Positions 11,641 through 24,459 of a stretch of DNA of 64,000 nucleotides are shown in pieces. The DNA comes from Lethocerus indicus (Eukaryota > Arthropoda > Insecta > Hemiptera > Belostomatidae): the NCBI GenBank assembly GCA_019843655.1, contig JACDQD010000006.1:21904246-21968245 (forward strand), given 5' to 3'. Position numbers and translations under genes: made by a program. The notes under the pieces are model-generated. The model was given only the letters and a program-made list of their open reading frames with translations. It did not search any database and was not told where the DNA came from. Each line of letters opens with the position of its first letter. Position 1 is the stretch's first letter.

Positions 11641-14600
11641 ACCTGCAATTTTTTAATCCCATCCACGAAATGTACACAGACCGCTCGCTCAATGTCCGGG
11701 AATGCCACTCGCCCGCCTACTGCGTACCACGCGGCGGTGTAAAGAATTGACTTCTGCAGTATATTTACGCATTATCTGGCACTAATCGCGCTCTCCGGTA
11801 GAATTAATAATTGCGCTTTTCCTTCCTACGCCTAGTTTTTTTTTATTTCGCTACTTGAACGAATATTTAGATTTAAAATGTTTCATCGAATGTTCGTCAG
11901 TCCTTATCGTGCGTATTGCATGTTCGAGTTGTAAAAGCGAATAGGTGAAATTGGGAAAATTTAATAACGACGAGAAGTAAAGTAAATTGAATATCAGGCA
12001 CAAGCGACTGGGTCCGGAGGGTTTAAGAGGTAGGGTGGGGTAATTGTTTATCGTGTGGGGGACAGTATGGAGGGCCTATAAATTGAGTTTGAGACCTGAA
12101 GTGACTGGCATTAATGACAGCCCCTAGCCCTACCGGCCAGCCACCTTTCAGTGTCCCCATTTGCACATCCCCGACCCTGACGTAAAATAAAATTCACCTA
12201 GCTTTTTCAAATTTATTTTGATGTACGACTGAAATGCATGAAATTGTGATTAGATCACATACGTAATATTATCAAAAACCTCTTGCTCAAACGGCTAAAA
12301 TTTAAATCAGTATACAATTCAATCAGAGTATTCTAAGTTTCCCATTTAAAATATATATAAATTATATGTAATACGTATTTTAATTTAAATGTAAATTCGT
12401 GCAGCTGGTTGTCTATGTTTCTGCATACTAGAATATTAGTGCAAATTATTCTTCGGAAATGGGAATATTTCTCTCGTCGGACAACGAAATTCACTCGGAA
12501 TTCAAAAGGCGTTAAATTCACTTTTTGAAGTTTCTAAGTTGGCAATGTTCCCTTTAATGTTGGCTATCTTTTTTACCGCAGAGCTAAAAAAAAATTAAAC
12601 CTTCCGAACTCTCGAAAAGTTTGAAGGACGGATATTAGTTCCCTCCCCTCGTATCCACTTGCCCCGGCGTCTTAAAGGAGTTTGATAAGGATAAGGAAAA
12701 CTTCCCCCGAGGCTTCGGGGATTTATTCGCTGGTAAAAAAAATGTATGAAATCACAACAACTATAAACTCTTCTTTTTTTCCTACGTCCGGTAGGAAAAC
12801 ATGACCAAGAGTCGAGACACAGACTCGTGATTATAATATTCCTTGTAATATAATAGGTAGGTAGGTACTTGGTGGGTCAAATCATCTTTTTCATGCAATA
12901 ATTAATTATTTTTATTAATTATTATTTTAAATTAATACAATTATGCTATAAAATACTCGGTAAAACAATGAACTTATTGAACTTAAACATTTTATTTTTC
13001 GCAATATAAATGGACGTATTCAAATATCAGTGAAATATTGGCTTCGTCGTATAAAAATGTTAAATGTAATTATTAAAACGTATTAATGATTGATTTATGA
13101 TATTTATTTTTCCTGTACTTTAAAAGTACTTTCTTTAATGTAAATAAATATTTTACAAGGAAATTGCGCTTGGGAATTCAAGCTCTTGAACATAAGAATA
13201 AATTCCATGAAGTCCCCTAATTACTTCAAAAGGGATAACGGAGGAAGTGTTTTCCACTTGACACTCGACTTTCTAGAGAAAGTAGAGTCGGCTTTTGTTT
13301 TAATCTGGCAGACTCAATAAAGGTATTAAGATAATCGTATTACGCAAGTCATTATATCAAAGATAAAATGATTCCGAGGAAGCAGAATGTACTAATGACT
13401 TGGAAATTTGAACACTTTTTCAATTCGGAAAGTGCATAAAAAATACAGTAAAGTCGTAGTGACCAGAAGCGGTTCGAGTGTCGGCATAATCTTTAAATGC
13501 TAAATTGGGGCCGGCTCCAAAAGGTGAGTATGTAAAGCTCGACTCCATTAATTAATGCGGAACACTTGACCTATCACACTATTCAGCTAATATTCCGGGT
13601 CAATTACGCCTATTAGTAACGCTACGTTTTCTAAGAGCAGTTCTTTTAGCGTTTACAAATTAGGAAATCTACGCTTCCTTTTGAGAGGTCCGCAGAGTAA
13701 ACCTTATCCTGTGGCAGGGAACAATTATTTTGCACAAATATGCCAACCGACGTAAGACAAGACTTACATTATTAAAGTTTAGAATTGTCTAGAAAAGTAG
13801 GTTTAAAAGAAGTTTTAAACTCTACACTGTTTCAGAATTCAAACTGTCGGGAAAGGAACTTATGTGAAACAGACTAAAATAAAACACTATAGTTCAAAGA
13901 ACATTTTCAAACTGATGTCGAATCTCGTCCATGAAAGAAACGTCATTAACTTGACTAAAAATCATTCTATTAACCGGTCAATAAGGTACGGTCGTTGAAC
14001 AAACTTTTGTTCCAGTTTCGCCTTTCTTCACGAAGAAAAGGGGAAATTTGGCAAGTGAATAAAAAATCTCGGGAATACGAATACAGTTCCTAAATTAAAA
14101 TGAAAAAATATTTTTACAATGGTTGTCATTTCATTGCCTGAGGGCGGAAAACCCCTCTTAGGCCGGGATTCGGCCAAAAAATTATGTATTCATTAAATTA
14201 TGCATGTATATATACACAAATGGGAGGGTCGATCGTCCCCAAACGGCCCTTCTCATTGTAATGCATATAAAGCTGTAGGAAACATTTTTGGCAGACTTCC
14301 CCGGGTGAGTCTTCTTGCTTCCAAATGCCATGTATAAAAAATTACGAAGAAAATTTTATTAAAAGAATTTAAATGCCTCGATTTAGAATTAAACCAACGG
14401 AATTGTAGATTCAGAAGGAGCTATTCAGGTCTATATTAGAACTGGTCGCACTTCGAATATCTGAAATTAATATGTGTGATAATTCGAAAATTATCACTGG
14501 TCTAATTTATATTGTATTGTGGCATACGATAACGTTATATTAATATGTACCTATATTATATGACGGGCCAGATTGTTCAGTTTTTCATTATATCGACGTT

Positions 14601-17600
14601 ATAAGATAAAAGGGAGTGTACTTGTTTAAGCGGCCGGATAATTTTACCACGGGACAGCAGTTGAGGCGGGACGATCTCGAATTTTCCGGGGGATGGAAGT
14701 AGTCCTGATGGAGTAGTAGGAAGGAGGGGTCCCGGACTCGAAAGTTGCAGGGCAACAGTAAAGTGGATGAGGAGTAGAGCTGTCCCGGGGATGAGGATTC
14801 AATAATGGCAGCGTCGACAACCCCGGCCGACCGGCATTAATTATTGACACCGGAGAAGTGCACTCGAACTTCCAACATAGACCGAGTTATCTCCGATAGT
14901 TAATGGCCGGTTGTCAGACGAGTCGGGACACAACTCTTCCCCCCATAACTACCGACCTCGAAGCCGAATGCTAAGGGTAGGAACTTCTTACAAAAAAAAT
15001 AAGCTAAGGCTTTAACAGAGTTTATGATCGTTTCTACGTAGTATGACAGTAACGTTCGGGTAGTGAAAAATTTATTATTATTATATTTTCACTCCTGCAA
15101 TTTCTTTCCAAAGCTATCTTTGTAACTGTGGGAATCAGCGTTAAGCATTTAGCGGATAAGAAATCCTGCCAAATTTGTAACTGCACTGTTACCTCAGTAA
15201 CAATTAAAAATGTGTATCAAAGTGAAAAGAAATTTCTTTCTTAATACGAAACTCAGCAAAATAACTCGTTTCAGTTCAATTACATAACGCACATGCGACG
15301 GAATTGCCCTAAATTTCGAAAAAAATTTACGCCTACCGAATTCGTATTCGATCGTTTATCGATCACAGTTTCACATGGAAATATACGGCAGTTCACCGCT
15401 TCAGGGAGCGTTGCCTGAATTTAGGAATAGCGAACGTACCTGGGATTTAACAGTGTGTCGTTAAGTGTAACACACGGGCCGGGCCGAACTGGAAGTATAA
15501 ACCCGTCAAAGCTTGTCACCGATGCTTTTAGCGAACCGGAAAATAAACGGCCACTTTTCGCAACGATATTGCGCGTTCAACGCGCGCAAATAAAAAATTG
15601 CTACACCCTGTGCATGACAAGAATGTTGGCAGCACATTCAGGAAAGGGGTTTCTTTAATTGCCGCGTTGAAGAACGTTCTTCAGCGAGAATTTGTTGTTT
15701 AGGGGAGCTTGGTGTTTGGGTTTGAAAACATATCGCCTGTCTCACAGAAATAGTGGTTATGATTAAAGTTCACTGTGTATAATGAAAACAACTCGATGTG
15801 AGTGTAGATAGTAAATATGGAGGAGAGGTTTAGTAGAAAAAGAACAGTTAGTGGGAGGGAACAAAAAACTGCATGAGAAAACGTGTTTGACTTTATAGAA
15901 CTTAGCATTGAAGTATTCTACAATATTGAAGAACTTATACGAATCCCAGGCTAAGTACCTCCGGCCAATGCCTGCCAGCATGTTACGGTGCAGCCAGGGC
16001 CGCCCTTAACTCCGAAGATTAAAGGGCTAAACTGCGAGACAAATATTGTTTTAATTATAACCGGGCCATTTTAAGGCGCAGATCTCTTGTTGACCGTCGA
16101 ATCAATCTCAGGTGCGGCATCTTGACCCGCCTCCGCCAATCTATTAATATTGAATTAATTTAAACTTGGTAATTATGTGTTGGGGGCCGGCGCTTCAGTT
16201 TGAATTAAGGCGGCATAATGTGAGTCCCCGATCCGGCCATATCTGTTGAGCGCAGCCCTTGTCGCCTGTCGGCCCAAGAACCACCCCCTCCCTCACTCCT
16301 CCCCTACCGGAGGATATAATTATAACTATCCATCGATGTGGCCCGTCTAACTCCTTAGAGGATTACCGCAACATATACCCGGGCTGGGAACGACAGTGAT
16401 GTATAGTCACTAAATAAGGGAGTTAAGGTTTCCGCGAACAGGAACCGCGAAAATGGTGAGGAATTTTTGACTTTCCCCTAGGTAGGTTCGTAAATATGTC
16501 ACACATAATACTGACAATAAATAGACAATAATGTACAAGTGAAGATGAATCGCAGAACTCGACATAAAATATGTCGTTATTGTGTATAACAGCAATTCAA
16601 CAATTTCGCTCTACTTTCATGTTTATATTTTGACTGTCTTTCAATTTGAAATCTCTTAGTTATTAACAGAATGGGTCTACACATAATCCAGAGAACGTAA
16701 AAATAACATTTTTATGATACTATTAAACTAACCGCTAGTTCAAATAAAAGCAGTCGCCTACCTTATATGAAAAAAAAACCTTTTATGTACCTCGAGCCAT
16801 TCAACCCTATGCTGATATGGAAATAACCGGAAAACCATGGGTGGGCGATATTAGAAGTGATGGGGCCGTGGGACGGCCCACTCTTCTGACCGCTTGATGT
16901 ATTGCCCTTTCATTTTACGGAACCGTGAAATATAACGCGGCGCGATTTGCCCGTCCCGGCGGAGCTTTTAGCCAGAAAAAAATATATTGTTATCGCCGGA
17001 GCGAATAATATTTCACGCTTAGCCGGCAGAAAATACATATCCGCGGCTCCGGATACGGACCGCTAGATGAAACCGGCTCTACGAAAATTGAACCGGGCTC
17101 AAAACATGCGTACTGTAATTACTATTTGGTTCGGGTCAGTTTAAAAATAGGGGGCTTAAAGGTTGAGTTTATTTTTGGCTTTGACGCAGTAGAATCTGAT
17201 TGGGAATGTTACTTCCGACATACGCTAACCAATAATTAACTGAAATATCCATAACGTAACGTTATTACGTTATTGTGTAAAATATATCCACTATCTCCGT
17301 TCATGGTTTCTATCGAGAAAGCGATATTCTGTGCGACACTCGCCTGTCAATGAGATTGGGATGTTTTCCTCTAATAAAAACCTTACGCTATTAAAATTCA
17401 AGTAGTCTCGTATCTCGAAATTTCGATTTCCTGAAATTTAAAACGGAACAAGTTTCTTTCGCAGTTATTGACTCAGTTACCTTATGTTATTTTATCCCTC
17501 AGATTCGACCTATTTTAAGTATGAAAAGTGTAATTCAAATTAAGAGAGATATTCGGAAAATGATGGGTGGAAAGTTTGCAACCGAACTACACGTCAGATT

Positions 17601-20600
17601 GAGATTGCTATCTCAATTCGCTTTATTTTCTGAACAATGCAAATACACCTCTCTACTGTGCAATGAGCCTGTAATTGTCGAAATATCCATTTAAGGTTTT
17701 ATGCCCTAAAGTCTTAGAGGCTGGTTCTTCCTCCATTCATTAACGCGAAGCTATCATAATACCGGCTGCCACTCGAGTTGTCATCCCGGGAGTGGAACGG
17801 TTCCTGCGGGCCTTAATGCATTCTTAAGTTGACATGATCGGATTACTCTCGGAGCCCCATTTGTTCGTGCCGGCGATACCGCGCCGGTGGGAGGCCATTG
17901 TCGTGAAGTTTTGTCTGGCGGTAATTACCGAGCGCCCGCCCCATCGGGTCTTAGCGGGGGTGGAACGGCGCTCGTTCTCAGGCCCCCCCCCAAACCCTCG
18001 ACACCCCCGCCTAACTTCATTCTACTACTTCGCCCCCGCTTCCAAACTGATTTAAGCCCGCCGGGACGGGTACACAGATTTCTCGAGATGCGATTCATCG
18101 GTTCAATTGTTTTGTAATGACAAACGGTCTTTGATTGCGTAGACCCGACTTGGACTGTTACAAGGCCCGTTTATCTGCCCGATTTATAGTTTCCACCCGA
18201 GAACCGTTTCCACGGCCATAACATGTTAAAATTATCTGAAGCAACCCAGACCACCATACTGACCTTATATTATACAATGAGAGATTAATGAAGAATATTC
18301 ACGGAGATGAAAAATGGTGTAAGTGTATAATCGTTTCTTACAATTTTTTATGAATTTATCTGATCACAGTAGGAATTTATCGTCATTGCATTAACATTAG
18401 CATCGTGGCCGGTTAACAATTAAAACCAGTAAGAAATTATGCTGAAGTAGAATGCAATGAATATATCCAACGTTAGAGGGTGATTTGTGCCTGAATAATG
18501 GCGATAAGCTATAAGGCAACTAGCAAACGTCAGGAAATTACCCCGTGTGGGCGTCAACGTCAGTGATGATAGCTGCGATCATCGACCAATTGAATGCGGA
18601 GGAGCAGTCGGGGTCTCAATGCAATCAGCAATTCAGTCGCCTGCATCGCATTGTCGATGGCTCTCCCCCCAAGGTGCTGTTTCCAGTAATGTTTCCCTCT
18701 AGGATTTGATTGCTAAACAGGCCATTACTGTATTGAAATTGGGGCAATAAACACCGTTTAGCATATTCTCAATAGCGTATTGCCAACTCGTATACGACCC
18801 CGAGGTGTTATTAGTATAATATTAACGAAATACAATTTGTTTTAGGTTATATTAATCTGTTAAATTCGAGCTCCAGTCCCTAATTTGAGATGCGTTTTTT
18901 AATGTTCTGCACTTATTTTTGCGGTTATATAACTGAACCATCAATAATAAAAAAAGTTATAATTGCAACCATAATTACATTAGCAACATTCTACACTGCC
19001 TACCGAGATATTCTACGCTATTCTAAGGTAGCTCGGATAAATCATAAAACGTTTGTCAGCTCAGTGTTTGTATACCTAAGACACATGTTCTTGCTAGCGT
19101 CAGTTATGAATAATATGATTCTCATAAACAACATTTTATAAATAATATCTCTTGCACAGTTTATTCATATAGACACACGCACAACGTCGATAAGGTTGGG
19201 ATCCATTTGCCGCAACCATATATCCCACGGGCTAATGTAATATGAATTATCTAGCACCTATACAGTAACCTTTAAAGCTTTAGTATACACCCTTTATTAT
19301 TCCCTTGTGTAAACCCGGAGAATATGAGGTTTACAGGTGGCCGGCGGACAACAAACTGTCCGGCTAAGAGCGTTCTCTAACGCCGCCACCATAAAGCCAA
19401 TGAATGCTCTTTACAGTGTTTTCCCATTTCCCGGTAAATGACCTCGGGGCTTTTTACGGCCGGCCCTAACTGAAAGAAAACCTAACGACCCGAAAAGTGA
19501 TCAGGCCTCGGTTGACCGGAAGTTGGAGTTTTACGACAAGACGGGAAACGCCGATGGAAAAACGGCGAAAAACGTCTAGGGATCCGTCCGCCTAAACATG
19601 CAACAAGCAGTTAAATTCATTTTGAATCATGTCGATTTGAAACTCATCGTGTATTCAAAACCTGAGTAGAACGCCAAGCTGAACGTCGCCTTAAAACTTT
19701 TAACGGACGTACGCCTCTTGAAAGGAGGACAAACTCAGCACCACCAAATTGGTTGGCTATTTCCAGATTAGAGTTATACATTAAATACTAGGCAGCAGCT
19801 TTGCATAAATTATTTATAAATACTCGGCCCCTTTTTTTAGACCTATGCTTCCTGCTGTCACGCGATAGTATGACAAATTACCTTGAGAGGGACCCGTAAT
19901 GATAGGTACTAATAAACATAGTGTGTTACACAGTAAAGAGATTATAAGCCAACATAAGGAGTCCAAATAATTCTTTTATTGATTGTTTGTTTAATTAGAA
20001 TATAGAGTTTCGATTTTAATATATTGTATGATACATCATATAGAGTAACTTTAAGATACCTTTTCTCGGTAATTCAAATTCGCTTTGTTTAATTTGATGA
20101 ATAAAATACTGAAGGTAACTTTATCTGGAGCTTTATTCAATTGTTACCCGAATTACAATGTTTGTAAGTAAAATTATTAATTACCGAGTTATTCCAGTAA
20201 TTACATCTTGATAGTGGGGGTAAATCGTCGTAAAGGACCTATTGGTATTCATCCCTTAACTATAATTAATTGGCCGCCTAATAATGTCTCAGAATTATGA
20301 TGACATAACTGGACAGCGCATATAATCCGTGCGGCGCTCAATGTTTCAAGGCTATAAATAACGCTAATGAAGGCGGCGTACTGTCTGTCAGTAAAACGAC
20401 CGAATTAAGGGCGATAACTGTAAATTAAACAGGTTTACAGTGTTATTGTATAGTGTGTGCGAGGGGGGATTGATGCCGGCGGGAATTTCAGACTTTCGGC
20501 CGGAAACCATCGGACGTATAACGCCGGTCTCTTTGATTCGAAATTCCTTTGATCTAGCACGGCTGCATTATTTGCCGTATCGCCCGGGCGTGGGGTTTAA

Positions 20601-23600
20601 CCGCCGGGGAATTGACATACACAGTCGCGTTCGGTTTTCAGAATAACAAGAGTCGCGCTAGCATAAACCCTAACAGGATTCCAGCTCCATACGCTCCAGG
20701 AATCGTTGATCATACTTACAACACTAACAAAGTAAAGAAATTATATATTTACGTGTGTGTGCATGCTACTGCTAATATATTGCTATAGTTCAGACGAATT
20801 TTGTATCCTATAGTATTTTTGTGACATTTTAATAAAAATTATTTGTTTGAAGAAAATTTTACATAGTATTTTGGGAGTTAATAACATTTTTATTCACTAT
20901 TATCAATAATTCACGGTGACCTTAGATTAGACAATCCCAACGCAGTCATAAAACTAATGTGGGTCGTCAATATTGTCACTATTATTCAGATAAAAATAAT
21001 TCATTTACATTTATGTACTTAAATGTAATTACAGAATTAGGTACCTCTCTGACTATACTCAATCATATAATTAATAATTACTAAGTACGGCACTGAAAGC
21101 TAAACGCCAGACACTGCAGTCGTGCGGGTGTAGTATCAGGAGCCCCGTATATTCAAGTGTCAAATGCATAGAATAATATTCCGAATTGTGTTGTTTTCGT
21201 CAGTGTTGTATATTTGAATACGTTTTCACGTAGATAATATTATTGAAGATTATATATTATACAAAAACAAACAGTAAATCACATAAACAATAAATTTCGG
21301 TAACAAATAACAACACAGTTTTCTGTCGAGTTCAGCTTATTAAAAAAATACTCCTTAGAACGGATATTATCGCTTAAAAATATTTACCCTTTATATTTTA
21401 CTTTTATAGAACTTTGTATACAGAATATATTAAATGTTATCTCATAATTTGTTCCTTACCTTTTATTTTTAAAAAGGCTTGGAACGAAATGGAAGTTGGA
21501 TTAGCCCCGTAAAAGAAATTACTCTGTAGCTCATATAAGAAATTTCTCCACCGAAGTGAACGCGAGCGATTGCAGAAACAGCAATTTGAGTTAACGAGAG
21601 CGGTGTTTCGGAAGTTGTTTCGGAAAGAAGAAACGTCCGTCGAGGTGCGTGAGAAACTTTCTAAGAGGCGGGCCCGCCCGGATTACACCGTTATGATTAT
21701 GATCGTAGTAAGATTGAGAACAGAGAAATAGGAATTGCTGTTTCAGTTTGGAAAATCCGAAGTAAAGGGCGGTGGGCCCTCGCCCCCTTGAGTCTGGAAT
21801 AAAACGGGATGTCGGAAAAACTTTCCATGGATTAAGTAAGAAACTCGTTATGGCAATAATCCGGAAAATAATTTTGAATATATGATTTTAGTAGGTGCCT
21901 AAGCGGTACAATAATTATGTAATTTGAGCGTAGAAGAATTCATATCGTTGAAGAATTTGTAGATAAATACGTAATTAATTTGGGACATAAAGTAGAATAG
22001 TAACTAATTACATAGAAGACCAAAAGCGACGTTACTGAAGAGCTATCGTCGTTTGTAATTCGTAGAGAGGAGGAATATAGAAGCCTATTTGAAAATTCTG
22101 AACTAAAACATGTATAAAAAAAGTCAATTTATGAGACCGGTTGTTTATAGCGCCGTGTCAATGGACTGCAAACAGGCATTACTGAGCATAAATCGAGGCG
22201 AACCCTATTTATCGGTCTGTAATTTATTTCCTACACGAATGACTGCCAATCGATGAGCAACATTCGTCCGAATCGAACCCTAACAATTGGAGACGTAATT
22301 TTTACTGTGTAACGATCGACGGAGGTGGTGGCCCACCTGATACCGCCAACTGGACAGCACGCGACCACTCCTCCATATCATCTGCTTCCTGTTAAATATT
22401 ATCCTTAATCTGTTTTTTGTGTTTATTATTATTTGTTGCATTAAATTTTTGTTCAGAAATATACAGAAAGAACCGAAACTGAAAATACCGAGCCCGGATT
22501 TATGTGTGGTATCTTTTTGAACCTAATTTTTCCTTCTTGTGTTCATAATTTTTGTATTAAAGCGGTATTTGGGTACGCTGGCTGCCGAAGAAGCGTCCTG
22601 TCGAGACTCACTAGTCACGATGGTTCAACACTTTCAGTCTACCATTAATAAGGCACAGTTTCAAGCATAAAATGTCACTATATTACTGACTGAGTTATCA
22701 TTATTACTTGTACCAGGTTGATTGGGAGTCCCCAGAAATATTTTAAACTAATTATTGGGTCACTAAAATACGTCGAGTATTTCTCAATGAGCTTGCTTTT
22801 TCCAAATATCCCCGCCACAAGATGGAAAGTAACTATAGACAGAAGCGGTATACCTAAGGGAAATAAGTCGGTTGCCGCCTAATCGCATGAACGGTAGGGC
22901 CCGAGGAGGCCGGCCGATATAACGAGGTCGAATCCAGTTAGACGGCCGACGTTTCTGAACGATAAAATCTGTTTATCCCCGGTAAGTCCCATCCCCGGCG
23001 GACCCGGGCTTAACCCGGGTGCGGGGCGGACGGGGGGGGGTGAGGACCCTCAATTCCGGAGCTCTCCAGATCAATACTTCTTGAGGGGCACAGACAACTT
23101 CTACGGGCCCGAAACCCGAACCCCACCGCCGGGTAATACTTCTTAGGGGAGGATATCGGTTAGTGGATTACCGGAAGATGAATACTAGGACCCTCCTGCG
23201 CATTTTTCAGCGATCGTCCCCATCCCGGTAGATATTGTTCCATTCAATCTTTTTTTCATTATGCCGGAATAAAATATGGGAGGTCTTCGCACGTTACGGG
23301 AAATAAGGTTCGGCAAAACTAGCGCTTTTATATTCCGCAAAATTGTTTTTCCGGCAACAATTATGTTTTCAAAGTCGGCTACCAATGTCCTCCATCGTAT
23401 GTCCTTCGAGGGCACAAATAATTACCAAACTCTGACTCCCATTCAAGGTCTAATATTTTCACGGTCTCGTAAATCGTTCCTAGTGTAGCGTGATAAGGAA
23501 CCGGGAAGTGGGGCCCCATTGAAGGATTCGAAACGGTCAGAGAGAGCGGCCGACGAGCAAAGTTTGAATAGGCGTTAATAATGTATGTATTTGTTTACGG

Positions 23601-24377
23601 CTAAAGGTGCGGCGGTGGGAGGAGGTAGGAGTGTAGAAAGTTTGTCAGTGGATTTAGAGTGGTAGCGGGGTAGCGGGGTAGCGGTTTAACGGGCAAAGGG
23701 AATCGAGGGCGATATGATCGATGGGCGGAGCCCGGGATTGACGGGCTCGTATTTTTATGAGGGGGGGCGTGGGGGCCGCTGCTCAATAATTCACCCGCGG
23801 ACCCCGATCAATCGATGCCCAACAAACAACGCCCCCGCGGCCGATACCCGCCCCTCACCTAACGATAGTATCTCTAACCGAGACCGACAATTGTCTATCT
23901 CAGTTACCTGAAAAGTAACCGTAAAAGGAAAACTAACCATATATAGTGGCGGCAAAGTAAATCGCAACAACTAAATAATAAACTGTACGGAAATAAGTAA
24001 ATATTTTTTTTTTTAACCTTTTTTATTTTTGTACGATCAACTACATGTAGTTATGTGTACAAATGATGAGTGTTTTTCATTTCACTTGAATGTCTCGATA
24101 AAAGAGACCACCCAATGATGGCACTTTGCACATGTACAGTTTACGGCTTCGGGCTAAGAAGATCTCTGGGCCAGCGGCGTTTAAGCCGACGCGGGGGAGA
24201 TAATGGATGGGTAAGAGAGGACAGGGACTGAACGAGTGGATTGGAATGAGGAGAAAGGCAGGAGTGGAACTTCAGGAACCGGGATTTTGCGACTTCGTCG
24301 ACTGTTGGTATGTTGAGGTCATGGTGGATTGTGTGGTTAGAAACATACCAGGGAGCATTAAGGATTGTACGAAGGAC
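11641..24377. other. Non-coding stretch upstream of the Unc-13-like exon
   Basis: No frame here gives a protein I recognise; the longest frames are short and lie in GC-rich patches where stops are rare by composition (about 17840-18070, 22880-23140, 23480-23870). Other contents are a 9-base C run (17983-17991), a 9-base G run (23032-23040), a repeated CCCGGG motif near 23002-23020, and three tandem 8-base units (23661-23684). It may be an upstream intron or intergenic DNA; the sequence does not decide. Confidence 0.55.
23661..23684. repeat. Three tandem copies of GGTAGCGG
   Basis: Three perfect head-to-tail 8-base units occur inside a GC-rich patch. This is a minor minisatellite-like duplication. 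Confidence 0.7.
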
Positions 24378-24402
24378 TTTTTTTCATCCTTGCGCAGGGG
24401 CC

Positions 24403-24442
<40 letters not shown>

Positions 24443-24459
24443 ACCGCCGAAGCAAGTAC
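24378..24459 (-). pseudogene. 3'-truncated U6 snRNA copy ending in an A-run
   Basis: Read on the minus strand from 24459, the sequence matches the first about 75 nt of U6 spliceosomal RNA: the 5' stem-loop, the ACATATACTAAAATTGG segment, the ACAGAGA box that pairs with the 5' splice site, the AGC of the catalytic region, and CCCCTGCGCAAGGATGA. The match then stops and is replaced by seven As (24378-24384) and unrelated DNA, so the 3' part (CACGCAAA..., 3' stem and T-run terminator) is missing. The 5' stem reads GTACTTGCTTCGGCGGTAC, which still pairs. Truncation plus an A-run is the usual look of a retroposed U6 pseudogene. No target-site duplication was clear, and I did not identify a PSE or TATA upstream. 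Confidence 0.88.

Noticed and set aside
11243..11656. Gly/Arg-rich frames on the + strand (up to 137 codons)
   Set aside because: They are composed of the G-rich complement of the C-rich leader; low complexity, no gene signals.
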